Shown: positions 46,424-55,292, numbered from the stretch's first letter. The stretch is 64,000 bases of DNA from Clostridiaceae bacterium (GCA_012839865.1 DUMO01000019.1:62001-126000), one strand, 5' to 3'. The notes: generated by a model from the sequence alone, not told the origin. Translations and numbers: made by a program.

Positions 46424-46905
46424 AAAACAACAACCTCCCTGTCATCTTTTTCTTCCTGTGCGAAAATGGTACCGTAATCTTTATATTTCTTCAAAACAAA
46501 ATGTGTTGACGTACTGATCACGGAATCCAGCACAGCCAGCTTTTCAGCGACAAACAACGCTACTTCTTTCAATGTCTTCTCCTCTATTATTACTGTCAGG
46601 TCAAATCCTCCGGACATTAAAAAACATGATTTTACCTCGGGAAATCTGCTGATTCTTTCTGCAATTTTTTCGAAGCCTTCTCCTCTCTGGGGTGTCACCT
46701 TGACTTCAATCAATGCCGTAACAGCATCACGGTCGGTTTTCTCCCAATCTATCAGTGTTTTGTAACCAATAATCACTTTTTCATCTTCAAGTTTTTTAAT
46801 AGCCGCTTTTATTTCCTCAGTACTTTTACCAAGCATCACCGCCAGCTGTTCGACATCATAACGACTGTTTTTTTCAAGCAAACCAAGTAATTCTTTCATG
46901 TTCAC
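46420..46905 (-). CDS. alaR: Lrp/AsnC-family transcriptional regulator, AlaR-like
   Basis: 161 residues: an N-terminal winged helix-turn-helix (YDVEQLAVMLGKSTEEIKAAIKKLEDEKVI) and a C-terminal RAM/AsnC ligand-binding domain (VTALIEVKVTPQRGEGFEKIAERI, then GGFDLTVIIEEKTLKEVALFV). It binds an amino acid and controls its partner. The stop overlaps the start of the aminotransferase gene (ATGA), giving coupled translation. It is the first gene after the T-box leader, 150 bases downstream of the leader terminator. Confidence 0.88.
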   Translation of the reverse strand: MNMKELLGLLEKNSRYDVEQLAVMLGKSTEEIKAAIKKLEDEKVIIGYKTLIDWEKTDRDAVTALIEVKVTPQRGEGFEKIAERISRFPEVKSCFLMSGGFDLTVIIEEKTLKEVALFVAEKLAVLDSVISTSTHFVLKKYKDYGTIFAQEEKDDREVVVL

Positions 46906-47059
46906 TACCTCCTGATTACCGTCTTTACAGTATTATTTATTTCAACAGTGAAAACCCTTGGGGAAATAATGCTTCATAGTATAGTCCCGGCCATACATTT
47001 CTCAGGTATTCATTATATGATTATTCCCCCGTAAGGTACGTTGAATGAGCCAATAAAAT

Positions 47060-47352
47060 AGAAAACTCCTTGCGCCCACCATAGGGACGAAGGAGTATTT
47101 TTCCGCGGTACCACCCTTATTAACGCTTTTATGCGTTCACTCTGCCAGTACAAACATACTGTATCCAAAATAACGCAGGATATGCGTTCACCCCTAATAT
47201 CAACCTTTCCACAAGGCCAATGTTCTCAGGGAGAAAACTCAAAGGCTGCCTTCCATGCTTTCATCATACCGGATTTCCACCTTTATGCCGGCTCTCTTGA
47301 ATGATTCCAACATGTACTCTTCCCCGTCATCGTTTCTAGTTTAATTAAGTTG
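47060..47352 (-). ncRNA. T-box leader (tRNA-sensing riboswitch), probably tRNA-Ala
   Basis: Minus strand. The T-box sequence AGGGTGGTACCGCGG is at 47117-47103. A terminator follows it: ACTCCTT/AAGGAGT arms (47096-47065) and a T-rich tail. Stem I has AGAGAG followed by the GGTGGAAATCCGG distal loop. The specifier loop reads GGAAGGCAGCC; the codon is GCA (Ala, 47249-47247) or GGC (Gly, 47250-47248). The antiterminator bulge is TGGT, which pairs with an ACCA tRNA end. That fits tRNA-Ala (discriminator A) better than tRNA-Gly. Uncharged tRNA should permit read-through into alaR-alaT. Confidence 0.95.
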
Positions 47353-47358
47353 TTCATA

Positions 47359-47387
47359 ATTATACTGAACTTTGTTTGCTATTGCAA
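47359..47387 (-). promoter_or_regulatory. Promoter of the T-box / alaR-alaT transcript
   Basis: Minus strand: -35 TTGCAA (47387-47382), a 17-base spacer and a perfect -10 TATAAT (47364-47359), placing the transcript start near 47352. Confidence 0.75.
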
Positions 47388-47412
47388 CAACTTTTTTGTG
47401 AGGCTTCACAAA

Positions 47413-47919
47413 TTAATCAACAAATTCGCTTTCGGCTGCAGCTGCCTCTTTTCTGGAGCTTTCCTCAATAATATCACTGTCTTCCGTCTTTTCAATTATT
47501 TTGCCAATCTCGGCATCATAGTTTTTCAACACGTTCAAAACTTCGGCCTTGAGATGCTTCAAATTCTCTCTTATATCTACAAGCTTTTCCTTTTCCTGCT
47601 CTACAATGCCTTCGATGCTCTTTTTCTCTTCAATTGCCTGAACTCTTGCATTTTCAATAATTTTATCCGCCGTCTCCCGGGCATTGATTATGGCTGAGGC
47701 AATTTTATCCCTTTCAGCCTCAATTTCCTTCTCCTTGACAGCAAGCGCTTCGTATCTGGAGCTCAATTGTTTATATTGATCCTTCAGGGTGGAAATCTCC
47801 TTGTCTTTTTCCCTGAACCTCTCTTCAAACTCTCTTAAAATCCTTTCAATATATGCATTGACATCTGCCTTGTTAAATCCGCCTAAAATCGACGTTCTGA
47901 ATCTTTTTTCCCCTGCCAT
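47413..47919 (-). CDS. DivIVA-domain-like coiled-coil protein
   Basis: About 168 residues. The N-terminal FRTSILGGFNKADVNAYIERI resembles the lipid-binding DivIVA domain (GYNxxEVDxFL pattern). It is followed by an almost continuous coiled coil rich in Glu, Lys and Arg to about residue 140 and an acidic C-terminal tail (EDSDIIEESS). DivIVA-type proteins mark curved membranes at poles and septa and organise division or wall growth. The start at ATG 47919 follows GGAGGGG at 7 bases; the longer frame to 47967 reads through that site. It is a single gene. Confidence 0.7.
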   Translation of the reverse strand: MAGEKRFRTSILGGFNKADVNAYIERILREFEERFREKDKEISTLKDQYKQLSSRYEALAVKEKEIEAERDKIASAIINARETADKIIENARVQAIEEKKSIEGIVEQEKEKLVDIRENLKHLKAEVLNVLKNYDAEIGKIIEKTEDSDIIEESSRKEAAAAESEFVD

Positions 47920-48127
47920 ATGGCAACCCCTCCGCAAACAACAAATTGTATCTTTTATATATTCCATATTGCCATAAAAATTCCTCTTTCCTTTGACATT
48001 TTTTTAATTTTAACAACAACCGTTCCAGTTTAGGTGTATACAAAAATATGTGTTCATACTTTTAAAATAAAAAAAATACTGTATAATTAAATAAGAAAAA
48101 ATAAGTCGCAAAGGATGGTCAAAACCA

Positions 48128-49246
48128 GTGAGGGTTCAGGCCGGTAACAAACAACACAAAAGAAACAGCAGAAGACACTCAATGCGTAAATCCGGGATAT
48201 TATCCTCTATAAAAAATATAAAGGAAAAGAGCGGAAAGCGCAAAAGAGTGGCGACCACGCGGGGTTATTCTGCGATTAAAAAACTTAAACAAATACCCTG
48301 GAAAAACGTAGCAAAATTCATTGTCTTTCAAGTGGTGTTTGCCATGTTCACCATGCCTTTTATGGTATTCTACGGCCCCTTTGAAAACGTAAAAACAGCC
48401 ATTGTCGGAACTTCCTGGGCAACCTGGAGGCATCAGTACATTGCAAAATTTTTCCTGTCCGACGAGGCCATAACACGAATTGTGGGCAACGAATTCGGCG
48501 AAGACCTTGGAGAGGACATCAAGGATATCAATATTGATCCAAATCCTACTAATAGAATAGAAGTCATAGATATTAAAGGTGATTTTATTTCAGGCAAGCT
48601 CATTAAGGTTTATGACCCAAAAAGGCTGCGGGTGGGCTTTTCAAGCAAACTGCCGGAGGAAGGTGAACCTACCAGCGTCATTGCCAAAAGATTTGGCGCT
48701 GTTGCAGCCATTAATGCCGGAGGCCTTATTGACAAAAACTGGACCGGTGTAGGTGTCCCCTATGGAATAATTATGCATGAAGGAAATGTAATATTCAATG
48801 ACACTAAACCCGGTGAGAGAGTGGAAATTGTAGGATTCCGGGACAACGGGATGCTTGTGGTGGGAAAATACACCCTTGAGTCCCTAAAGGAAATGGGAGT
48901 CAGGGAAGCAATAACTTTCGGGCCAACCCTTATCCTAAACGGTAAGCCGGCTATAACAGGAAATAATGACGGAGGATGGGGGATCGCCCCGAGAACGGCC
49001 ATTGGCCAAACCATTGACGGAGTAGTTCTGCTGTTGGTTATAGACGGAAGGACGCTGCAGTCGGGGTTTGGTGCAACTCTGAGGGATGTGCAGGACATAC
49101 TCCTTGAAAACGGCGCTTACAATGCGGCAAACCTGGACGGCGGTTCATCAACCACAATGTATTATAACGGAAAAGTAATTAACAATCCCAGCGACAGCCT
49201 GGGTGAGCGCAGTGTTCCATCAATTTTCATGGTTTTGCCGGATTAG
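48128..49246 (+). CDS. Membrane-anchored phosphodiester glycosidase (NAGPA) family protein
   Basis: 372 residues: a basic cytoplasmic N-terminus (many Arg/Lys in the first 55 residues), one membrane helix (VAKFIVFQVVFAMFTMPFMVFYG), then an external NAGPA domain (INAGGLIDKNW, GPTLILNGK, APRTAIGQT, LLVIDGR, NLDGGSSTTMYYNG). The domain is named for the mammalian uncovering enzyme; bacterial members are linked to exopolysaccharide or wall-polymer modification. The start is GTG 48128, 9 bases after AAAGGATGG. A perfect -10 TATAAT at 48082-48087 may belong to its promoter. The next gene begins 11 bases downstream, so they form an operon. Confidence 0.83.
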   Translation: MRVQAGNKQHKRNSRRHSMRKSGILSSIKNIKEKSGKRKRVATTRGYSAIKKLKQIPWKNVAKFIVFQVVFAMFTMPFMVFYGPFENVKTAIVGTSWATWRHQYIAKFFLSDEAITRIVGNEFGEDLGEDIKDINIDPNPTNRIEVIDIKGDFISGKLIKVYDPKRLRVGFSSKLPEEGEPTSVIAKRFGAVAAINAGGLIDKNWTGVGVPYGIIMHEGNVIFNDTKPGERVEIVGFRDNGMLVVGKYTLESLKEMGVREAITFGPTLILNGKPAITGNNDGGWGIAPRTAIGQTIDGVVLLLVIDGRTLQSGFGATLRDVQDILLENGAYNAANLDGGSSTTMYYNGKVINNPSDSLGERSVPSIFMVLPD

Positions 49247-49257
49247 GAGGAAAGTAC

Positions 49258-50370
49258 TTGAAAATGATTAACTTCTTCAAAAGAATAAGTAAAATATACA
49301 AATGGATACTAATATCAATTATTTTCCAATTTCTTTTACTCCTCTTTATAAATAATGTCTGGCTGGACAGAAAAATTGACAAGGCTAATTTGAAGATGAC
49401 AAATTATGAAGATGGTTCTGAAGGAGTAAGCACGCTTCAAAAGGGAAAGTCCCTGAGGCTTGAGCTTCCTGAGGGCACCGTGTCAGGCAGTGTGTCATTC
49501 GATGGAAATTATTTGGCATACTTGAAAGACAATAAAATTGAAATTGTCGATTTAAACAAAAATCAAAAAGTTCACACCATAGACGGCAGCTTTATAGTAG
49601 TTGACCGCATTAAGGACAGGGAGTCATTTGATGCGGTAATTTCCTATTTTGAATGGCTTAATGACAGGAACACCCTGATTTTTTCAGTCAGAGCTCCCGA
49701 CGGTCAGGAAGGAGTTGTCCAACTGGCTACCTACAATGTTGAAAGCGGCGAAACCCACGGGTTCCCGCCCGCCATGTACAAGCTGCCGGCAGGCAGTGAA
49801 GCTGTGGAAATTGAATATTCCACAAAAACCAATGTAATATATGTCAAGGTAAAAGTAAGGGCTGACGGTGCAGATATATACAGGTACAACATATTGGACC
49901 AGATTTCATATGTATTCAGCACCGATATAGGCATCATCTATTACAAGCTTAGTCTGACGGATAATTTTGTTTTTCAGGATAAAAAGAACAAACTTGCAGT
50001 CTGGAATGGTGAAAAATCGGAAATAATCCCGATACCCGTGGAGAAAAATGTCATACTTCTGGGAATCGGAGCAGGTGACACTGTTCTTGTGGGTGAACTT
50101 AACAATGACTACATAGAACGAATATATTACGGCAAAATCGACCAGGACTTTTTGGAATGGAACAGCATCGATACGGGAAGTCCTGTCTTGCCAAAAGATA
50201 TTGTAGTATCTCCGGATGGAAAGATTTATAAAAAAGATTCCGAAGCTCATACCCTGACTGAGATTCCCACAGGCGGCAAACTGAATTATAATGGTAAATT
50301 TCTGCAGATAACCGATAATTATATAATCAGTACCGACGGCAACTTTTTAATTATACACCGTTATCATTAA
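49258..50370 (+). CDS. Membrane-anchored beta-propeller-like protein, function unknown
   Basis: 370 residues. An N-terminal membrane anchor (WILISIIFQFLLLLFINNVWL) is followed by an external region rich in short beta-strand repeats (GNYLAYLKDNKIEIVDLNKNQKVHTI, DRNTLIFSVRAPDG, STDGNFLIIHR) that look like the blades of a WD40/dipeptidyl-peptidase N-terminal-like propeller. No catalytic motif was recognised. The start is probably TTG 49258, 7 bases after AGGAGG; ATG 49264 is possible with longer spacing. It lies 11 bases after the NAGPA gene and probably works with it at the cell surface. Confidence 0.65.
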   Translation: MKMINFFKRISKIYKWILISIIFQFLLLLFINNVWLDRKIDKANLKMTNYEDGSEGVSTLQKGKSLRLELPEGTVSGSVSFDGNYLAYLKDNKIEIVDLNKNQKVHTIDGSFIVVDRIKDRESFDAVISYFEWLNDRNTLIFSVRAPDGQEGVVQLATYNVESGETHGFPPAMYKLPAGSEAVEIEYSTKTNVIYVKVKVRADGADIYRYNILDQISYVFSTDIGIIYYKLSLTDNFVFQDKKNKLAVWNGEKSEIIPIPVEKNVILLGIGAGDTVLVGELNNDYIERIYYGKIDQDFLEWNSIDTGSPVLPKDIVVSPDGKIYKKDSEAHTLTEIPTGGKLNYNGKFLQITDNYIISTDGNFLIIHRYH

Positions 50371-50573
50371 AACAGGTTAAGTTGACCAGGGCATAAAGGT
50401 CATTTTATAGCGCTATTTTACAGCATGTACTTTTTGCGAAGCTGGTTTAGCCAGGTTATTGGGAATAATTATAAAAAGTATGTTATATTTTATTATTTAA
50501 GGGTAAATATATTATAAAATTTATACAATACTAACTAAATAGGGAATATTCCGTAATTACAGGAGGTTTTGGT

Positions 50574-50906
50574 ATGGCAAGCGAAAAAGTAAAAATAATA
50601 ACCGGAGAAAACTTTGACGGAGTGGTTTTAAATTCAGACAAACCTGTCCTGGTTGATTTTTGGGCTGAATGGTGTGGTCCCTGCAGAGCAGTTTCTCCAA
50701 TAATAGACGAATTGGCTGCAGATTTCGACGGCAAAGCCATAATCGGAAAAGTAAACATTGAAGAGGAAAACGACCTGGCTACAAGAAGGTTCAGAATTAT
50801 GAGCATACCAACAATTATGCTGTTTAAAGATGGTCAGGTGGTTGAAAAGGTTGTTGGCGCAAGACCTAAACATGAACTGGCGGAGATGATCCAGAAACAC
50901 CTGTAA
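50574..50906 (+). CDS. trxA: Thioredoxin
   Basis: 110 residues with the thioredoxin fold and the redox-active WCGPC motif (Cys34 and Cys37), VLVDFWAEW before it, and the cis-Pro loop MSIPTIMLFKDG. It is a cytoplasmic disulfide reductant fed by thioredoxin reductase, which is not encoded nearby. The start follows AGGAGG at 9 bases. Confidence 0.97.
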   Translation: MASEKVKIITGENFDGVVLNSDKPVLVDFWAEWCGPCRAVSPIIDELAADFDGKAIIGKVNIEEENDLATRRFRIMSIPTIMLFKDGQVVEKVVGARPKHELAEMIQKHL

Positions 50907-51344
50907 GGGAAAATGCTTGAATGCTCCGTTTTTTTGTAGGGAGATACAGCCGGTTTTTCTCCAAAACTGTATTTACCAAAGTATTGTTTCATGAACAACA
51001 TCTCTTAAGCTGCAACAAGGTCCGGTATGGAAAAACGCCACAGCAGCAACAGGGATGTTTGTTCATGAAATTGCAGTTGCATGGTTTTTTTATTTTACTT
51101 TGCAGATATTTTTCTGTCTGCATGCACTTCTTTTTTAACCAATATTTCATGCTGTCCCGTATATCATTTTATAAAAAGCAAATTATATGATTAACGGCTA
51201 AAAAGAATATTAGCTGAATTTTCCTTGCATTATATATTACATTTTCTGCAGTATATATTTATATTTCTTTAATTAACTATTTGGAGAAGTATGAAAATTA
51301 ATATGTTATGTCTGAAATTTTGAGTCTTTTAACTGGAGGTAAGC
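50907..51344. other. Gap between trxA and the glucan phosphorylase gene
   Basis: 438 bases in which no gene is supported. A short open frame at 50921-51190 has no ribosome binding site and an unnatural composition. The 3' part is AT-rich and ends in ACTGGAGG before the phosphorylase. No terminator or riboswitch could be assigned. Confidence 0.5.
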
Positions 51345-53903
51345 ATGTTTCTTTTAGGGAAAATCAAAGTTAAACCGGTAATACCGGAGAGGCTGTCCAG
51401 GCTTTATGACATTGCCTATAATCTATGGTGGTCCTGGAATCAAGAAGCAATAGATTTATTCCGGGAACTGGATGAAGAACTGTGGACAAAAGTGGAATCC
51501 AACCCGGTGAGGTTCATACAGGAGGCAAGTTACGAAAGGCTTCTTGAAAAAATGGCGGATCCCGGATATATGGATAAATATCATAAAGTTGTTGCGGATT
51601 TTGACTCTTACATGAATAAATCAAATACATGGTTTGAGAGGTTATATCCGGATAAAACAGGAGAAATCGCATACTTTTCAGCTGAATACGGATTAAGTGA
51701 GGTATTGCCCATATATTCAGGCGGATTGGGGGTTCTGTCCGGTGATCACTGCAAATCGGCCAGCGACCTTGGCTTGCCCTTCACCGCTGTTGGTCTTTTT
51801 TACAAGCATGGTTACTTTCACCAGCATATAAACCTGGACGGCTGGCAGGAGACCATTTACCCGCATCTTGATCCATCCCGGCTGCCTATACGGAAGGCCA
51901 CCGGTAAAGATGGCAATGAAGTAAAAATAAGTGTGGAGCTTCCCGGTCGAATGCTGTTTCTAAAGGTGTGGAAAGTGTCTGTCGGAAGAATAAATCTATA
52001 TCTTTTGGATTCGGATGTTGACGAAAACAGTGCCTCCGACCGCTCATTAACAGGCATTCTATACGGAGGTGACCAGGAGACCAGGATACAACAGGAAATA
52101 ATTCTGGGTATCGGAGGATACAGGGCTCTCAAAGCCTTGGGAATCAACCCGGATGTCTATCACATGAATGAAGGCCATTCGGCTTTTTTAGGTCTGGAAC
52201 TAATAAAATCCTTCATGAGGGAAAAAGGGTTTACATTCCGTGAAGCAAGGGAAGCCGTGGCTTCCTGCCTGGTGTTTACAACACATACTTCGGTGCCTGC
52301 CGGCAATGATGTTTTCCCCTATGCGATGATAGATAAATATTTCCACAATTATTGGGACTCACTGGGTATCAGTAGGCATGAATTTTTGGATTTAGGCGCA
52401 AAACCCGGGGACCATTATAATTTTAACATGACAATACTGGCCCTGAAACTTGCAGGAAGAAGAAATGGTGTAAGTGAATTGCATGGTGCCGTTTCAAGGA
52501 ATATTTTCTGCAGCACATGGAACAACATGCCTGAAGATGAAGTTCCAATCGGACATATCACAAATGGAGTCCACACATTCACATGGCTGAACAGGGACCT
52601 TCGAAATTTATTTGACAAATACCTTGACGGGGATTGGAAAGAAAAAGCATTCCTTCCTGAGACGTGGAATGACGTAGAAAACATACCCAATTCGGAACTA
52701 TGGACCATGCACTTAAGATGCAAAAAGGATATGATTGACTATCTTCGGGGAATGCTTAAACTGCAGCGCATGAAAAATGCTGAATCTTCCGAAAGCATGA
52801 GAGAAGCAGATAAAATATTGAATCCCGATGTTCTTACCATTGGCTTTGCCAGAAGATTCGCAACTTATAAAAGGGCGGACCTCATATTCAAAGATATCGA
52901 CCGCATAAGAAAAATACTGAACAACCCGGACAGGCCTGTGCAAGTCATATTTGCGGGGAAGGCGCATCCTGCCGACCGTCCTGCCCATGAAATTATTAAA
53001 CAGATAAATGATATTTCAAGGCTGGAGGGTTTCAAAGGAAAGATATTGCTGCTGGAAAACTACAACATGCAAATGGCCCGCAAGCTTATTTCAGGTGTTG
53101 ACGTCTGGCTGAACAACCCGAGAAGACCCCTTGAGGCCAGCGGTACCAGCGGACAGAAGGCTGCTGTAAACGGCATTTTAAATTTCAGTGTGCTGGATGG
53201 CTGGTGGTGTGAAGGCTACAATGGAAAGAACGGCTGGATTATCGGCAGTGACATGGTCTATGACGATGATTGCCGGCAGGATTATGAGGACAGTCTCTCT
53301 TTATATGAAGTCCTGGAAAATGAAATCATACCCCTTTATTATTGCCGGGATGAACAGGGAATTCCTCAAATGTGGATAGAAAAAATGAAAGAGTCCGTAA
53401 AAACCACTGCATATCGCTACAGCACCCACAGAATGGTCATCGATTACACCAATAAAATGTATATTCCTTCCATTGATCGAATAAGATATGTTTTGGAACA
53501 AAAAGGACTAATAAAAGAATTGTCCGAATGGAAGCAGTTTGTGGAAAAGAACTGGGCCTCTGTCAGCATTGAGGCCGAAAAAACCATGGACAAACTTTCC
53601 TATAAGGAAGTTGAAAGCGGCAATTCCGTAAAACTTACAGCTGTTGTCCACCTGGGAGACATTCCTCCTGCATACGTCAAAGTGGAAACCTACTATGGCA
53701 AAATTCAGGATGACAATACAATTGAAGATTCCAGGACCGCTGAAATGAATATGATTGAGGAAACCTCACAGGGAATATATAAATACTCGACTGATATTGC
53801 AATAAAAGAGGGCGGTGAATACGGTTATACCTTCAGAGTCATACCCCACCATCCCAATCTGATAAATAAATTCGAAACAGGCCTTATAAGGTGGGTTGTG
53901 TAG
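51345..53903 (+). CDS. glgP: Alpha-glucan phosphorylase (GlgP, GT35), short bacterial type
   Basis: 852 residues of the TIGR02094-type alpha-glucan phosphorylases, with an N-terminal DUF3417 region (ERLSRLYDIAYNLWWSWNQEA). The catalytic core shows YFSAEYGL, SGGLGVLSGDH, HMNEGHSAF and the PLP-lysine motif GTSGQKAAVNG followed by NFSVLDGWWCEGY. It releases glucose-1-phosphate from glycogen, maltodextrin or cellodextrin-like alpha-glucans by phosphorolysis. The C-terminal 110 residues form an extra beta-rich domain. The start follows ACTGGAGG. It is monocistronic. Confidence 0.94.
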   Translation: MFLLGKIKVKPVIPERLSRLYDIAYNLWWSWNQEAIDLFRELDEELWTKVESNPVRFIQEASYERLLEKMADPGYMDKYHKVVADFDSYMNKSNTWFERLYPDKTGEIAYFSAEYGLSEVLPIYSGGLGVLSGDHCKSASDLGLPFTAVGLFYKHGYFHQHINLDGWQETIYPHLDPSRLPIRKATGKDGNEVKISVELPGRMLFLKVWKVSVGRINLYLLDSDVDENSASDRSLTGILYGGDQETRIQQEIILGIGGYRALKALGINPDVYHMNEGHSAFLGLELIKSFMREKGFTFREAREAVASCLVFTTHTSVPAGNDVFPYAMIDKYFHNYWDSLGISRHEFLDLGAKPGDHYNFNMTILALKLAGRRNGVSELHGAVSRNIFCSTWNNMPEDEVPIGHITNGVHTFTWLNRDLRNLFDKYLDGDWKEKAFLPETWNDVENIPNSELWTMHLRCKKDMIDYLRGMLKLQRMKNAESSESMREADKILNPDVLTIGFARRFATYKRADLIFKDIDRIRKILNNPDRPVQVIFAGKAHPADRPAHEIIKQINDISRLEGFKGKILLLENYNMQMARKLISGVDVWLNNPRRPLEASGTSGQKAAVNGILNFSVLDGWWCEGYNGKNGWIIGSDMVYDDDCRQDYEDSLSLYEVLENEIIPLYYCRDEQGIPQMWIEKMKESVKTTAYRYSTHRMVIDYTNKMYIPSIDRIRYVLEQKGLIKELSEWKQFVEKNWASVSIEAEKTMDKLSYKEVESGNSVKLTAVVHLGDIPPAYVKVETYYGKIQDDNTIEDSRTAEMNMIEETSQGIYKYSTDIAIKEGGEYGYTFRVIPHHPNLINKFETGLIRWVV

Positions 53904-54053
53904 GAGGACCAAAACCCGGTTATTCATCATGAACTGCCCAGGTGTTGCAGATCCATTGTTTTAAGCCTTATTGGAGCCAATGACTCATAAAGCAAAATGT
54001 GTGAACAGCAACACTTGTACCAGACTGCATGAAGTCAAATTGTCCAAGGTGGG

Positions 54054-54863
54054 TTGTCCAAGGTGTATAAAATTCTTGTAAAGCTGTACAACAGGTTTAT
54101 TGAGGATGAGGTTCCGGCATTATCGGCTCAACTGAGCTATTCACTTATTTTTGCCTTTTTTCCGTTTCTGATTTTCCTTCTGACCCTGGCGGGCTACACT
54201 CCCCTAACCAGTGAGGGGGTTCTTAACGACCTTGCATTAATTCTGCCTGAATCGACATATGACCTTGTTATTGAAATAGCGCGGGATATTGTGAAAAAAA
54301 GAAGCGGTACCCTGCTTTCCTTCAGTATGCTGGGAACTTTATGGGCGTCCTCCAATGGATTGTCCGCACTTTTGAGAGCATTCAACCGGGCTTACAACCA
54401 CAGGGAAAGCCGGCCTTTTTTTCTGGTAAAGGCATTAACCCTGGTTTATACTATCGGGCTTGCACTGGTTATATTGATCATTTTTTCGTTTATTATTTTC
54501 GGTGAAATAATTGGAAGATACTTATTTGAAGCAGCCGGCTATTCAGACTATTTCATTAAAATCTGGGATATAGCCAGATATGTAATTTCCCTGTTTTCCA
54601 TTCTTATGGTAATTTTCCTGCTCTATTACATTCTTCCAAACAAAAAAATGAAGTTTTCCGAAATTGTACCCGGTTCAATATTTGCAACTGTTGCCTGGAT
54701 TTCCATATCCCTTGGCTTTTCCTTTTATGTGAACAATTTTACAAGCTACTCAACCACATACGGGAGCATTGGCGGTGTAATTGTCCTCTTATTGTGGTTG
54801 TACTGGAGCAGCGTTATTCTGATTATGGGAGCAGAGTTGAATGCAGTACTGGCCAGCAGCTAA
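54054..54863 (+). CDS. YihY/BrkB-family integral membrane protein
   Basis: 269 residues with six or seven membrane helices and the family landmarks EDEVPALSAQLSYSLIFAFFPFLIFLL, LGTLWASSNGLSALLRAFNRAY and YGSIGGVIVLLLWLYWSSVILIMGAELNA. The family was once called ribonuclease BN by mistake; the function is unknown, possibly an exporter or envelope protein. The start is uncertain. TTG 54054 and GTG 54063 both lie in a duplicated TTGTCCAAGGTG sequence, and GTG 54063 has the better spacing from AAGGTGG. Confidence 0.85.
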   Translation: MSKVYKILVKLYNRFIEDEVPALSAQLSYSLIFAFFPFLIFLLTLAGYTPLTSEGVLNDLALILPESTYDLVIEIARDIVKKRSGTLLSFSMLGTLWASSNGLSALLRAFNRAYNHRESRPFFLVKALTLVYTIGLALVILIIFSFIIFGEIIGRYLFEAAGYSDYFIKIWDIARYVISLFSILMVIFLLYYILPNKKMKFSEIVPGSIFATVAWISISLGFSFYVNNFTSYSTTYGSIGGVIVLLLWLYWSSVILIMGAELNAVLASS

Positions 54864-55133
54864 ACCAGGGACCAAGGGGACAGTTCTCTTGATTCCCTCA
54901 AAAGAGAAATCCGGGATGAACCAGGGTAAACCAGGGGGACTAGGGACTGCCCCGGGAAAGCAAAGGGTGTCCCCCCAGAAAGACCAGGAGGACGGTTCCT
55001 TTGGTTCCCTCATAGTAGAAATCCGGGATGAACCAGGGTAAGCCAGGAGGACCTGGGACAGCTCCGGAAAACCAAGGGAACCCCCAAAGGAGGGAACCGG
55101 AAGAACCGTCCCCCTGGTCCCCTGTCCCCTCCC
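54862..55133. repeat. REP/MITE-like element, copy 3, with two internal 112-bp tandem units
   Basis: About 270 bases. The left end AGGGACCAAGGGGACAGTTCT is matched by an imperfect inverse at the right end (AGAACCGTCCCCCTGGTCCCCT). Inside, ATCCGGGATGAACCAGGGTAA occurs at 54909 and again at 55021, marking two diverged units 112 bases apart. The composition is strongly G-rich on the plus strand and unlike the surroundings. The right end stops just before the -35 box (TTGACA, 55134) of the ATPase transcript. Confidence 0.75.
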
Positions 55134-55162
55134 TTGACATTTTAGTTCTTACATGGTAAATT
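55134..55162 (+). promoter_or_regulatory. Promoter of the Mn riboswitch / P-type ATPase transcript
   Basis: TTGACA (55134-55139), a 17-base spacer and TAAATT (55157-55162), just upstream of the riboswitch. The -35 box abuts the end of the palindromic element. Confidence 0.6.
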
Positions 55163-55169
55163 ATACTTG

Positions 55170-55256
55170 TTAGAGGGGAGTAGCTTCTAGTTATAAAACC
55201 AACAACCGGCCAAAAGCCTGGTTTTATAATCCGTAAATGGAAAGCGAGACTTTTAA
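55170..55256 (+). ncRNA. Manganese riboswitch aptamer (yybP-ykoY)
   Basis: The two conserved internal-loop strands are present. AGAGGGGAGTAGC lies at the 5' side. CCGTAAATGG and GCGAGAC lie at the 3' side. They are separated by a long hairpin, TTATAAAACCA paired with TGGTTTTATAA. P1 can form between TTAGAGG and CTTTTAA. The 3' strand of P1 is also the 5' arm of the downstream terminator, so Mn2+ binding should prevent termination and turn expression on. This class commonly controls P-type cation ATPases and Mn exporters. Confidence 0.93.
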
Positions 55257-55292
55257 CATAGTTCTTCGGAATTATGTTGAAAGTCTTTTTTA
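55248..55292 (+). terminator. Riboswitch-controlled terminator
   Basis: GACTTTTAACATA (55248-55260) pairs with TATGTTGAAAGTC (55273-55285) with one G-U pair, followed by six T residues. It overlaps the 3' strand of the aptamer P1. Confidence 0.88.
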
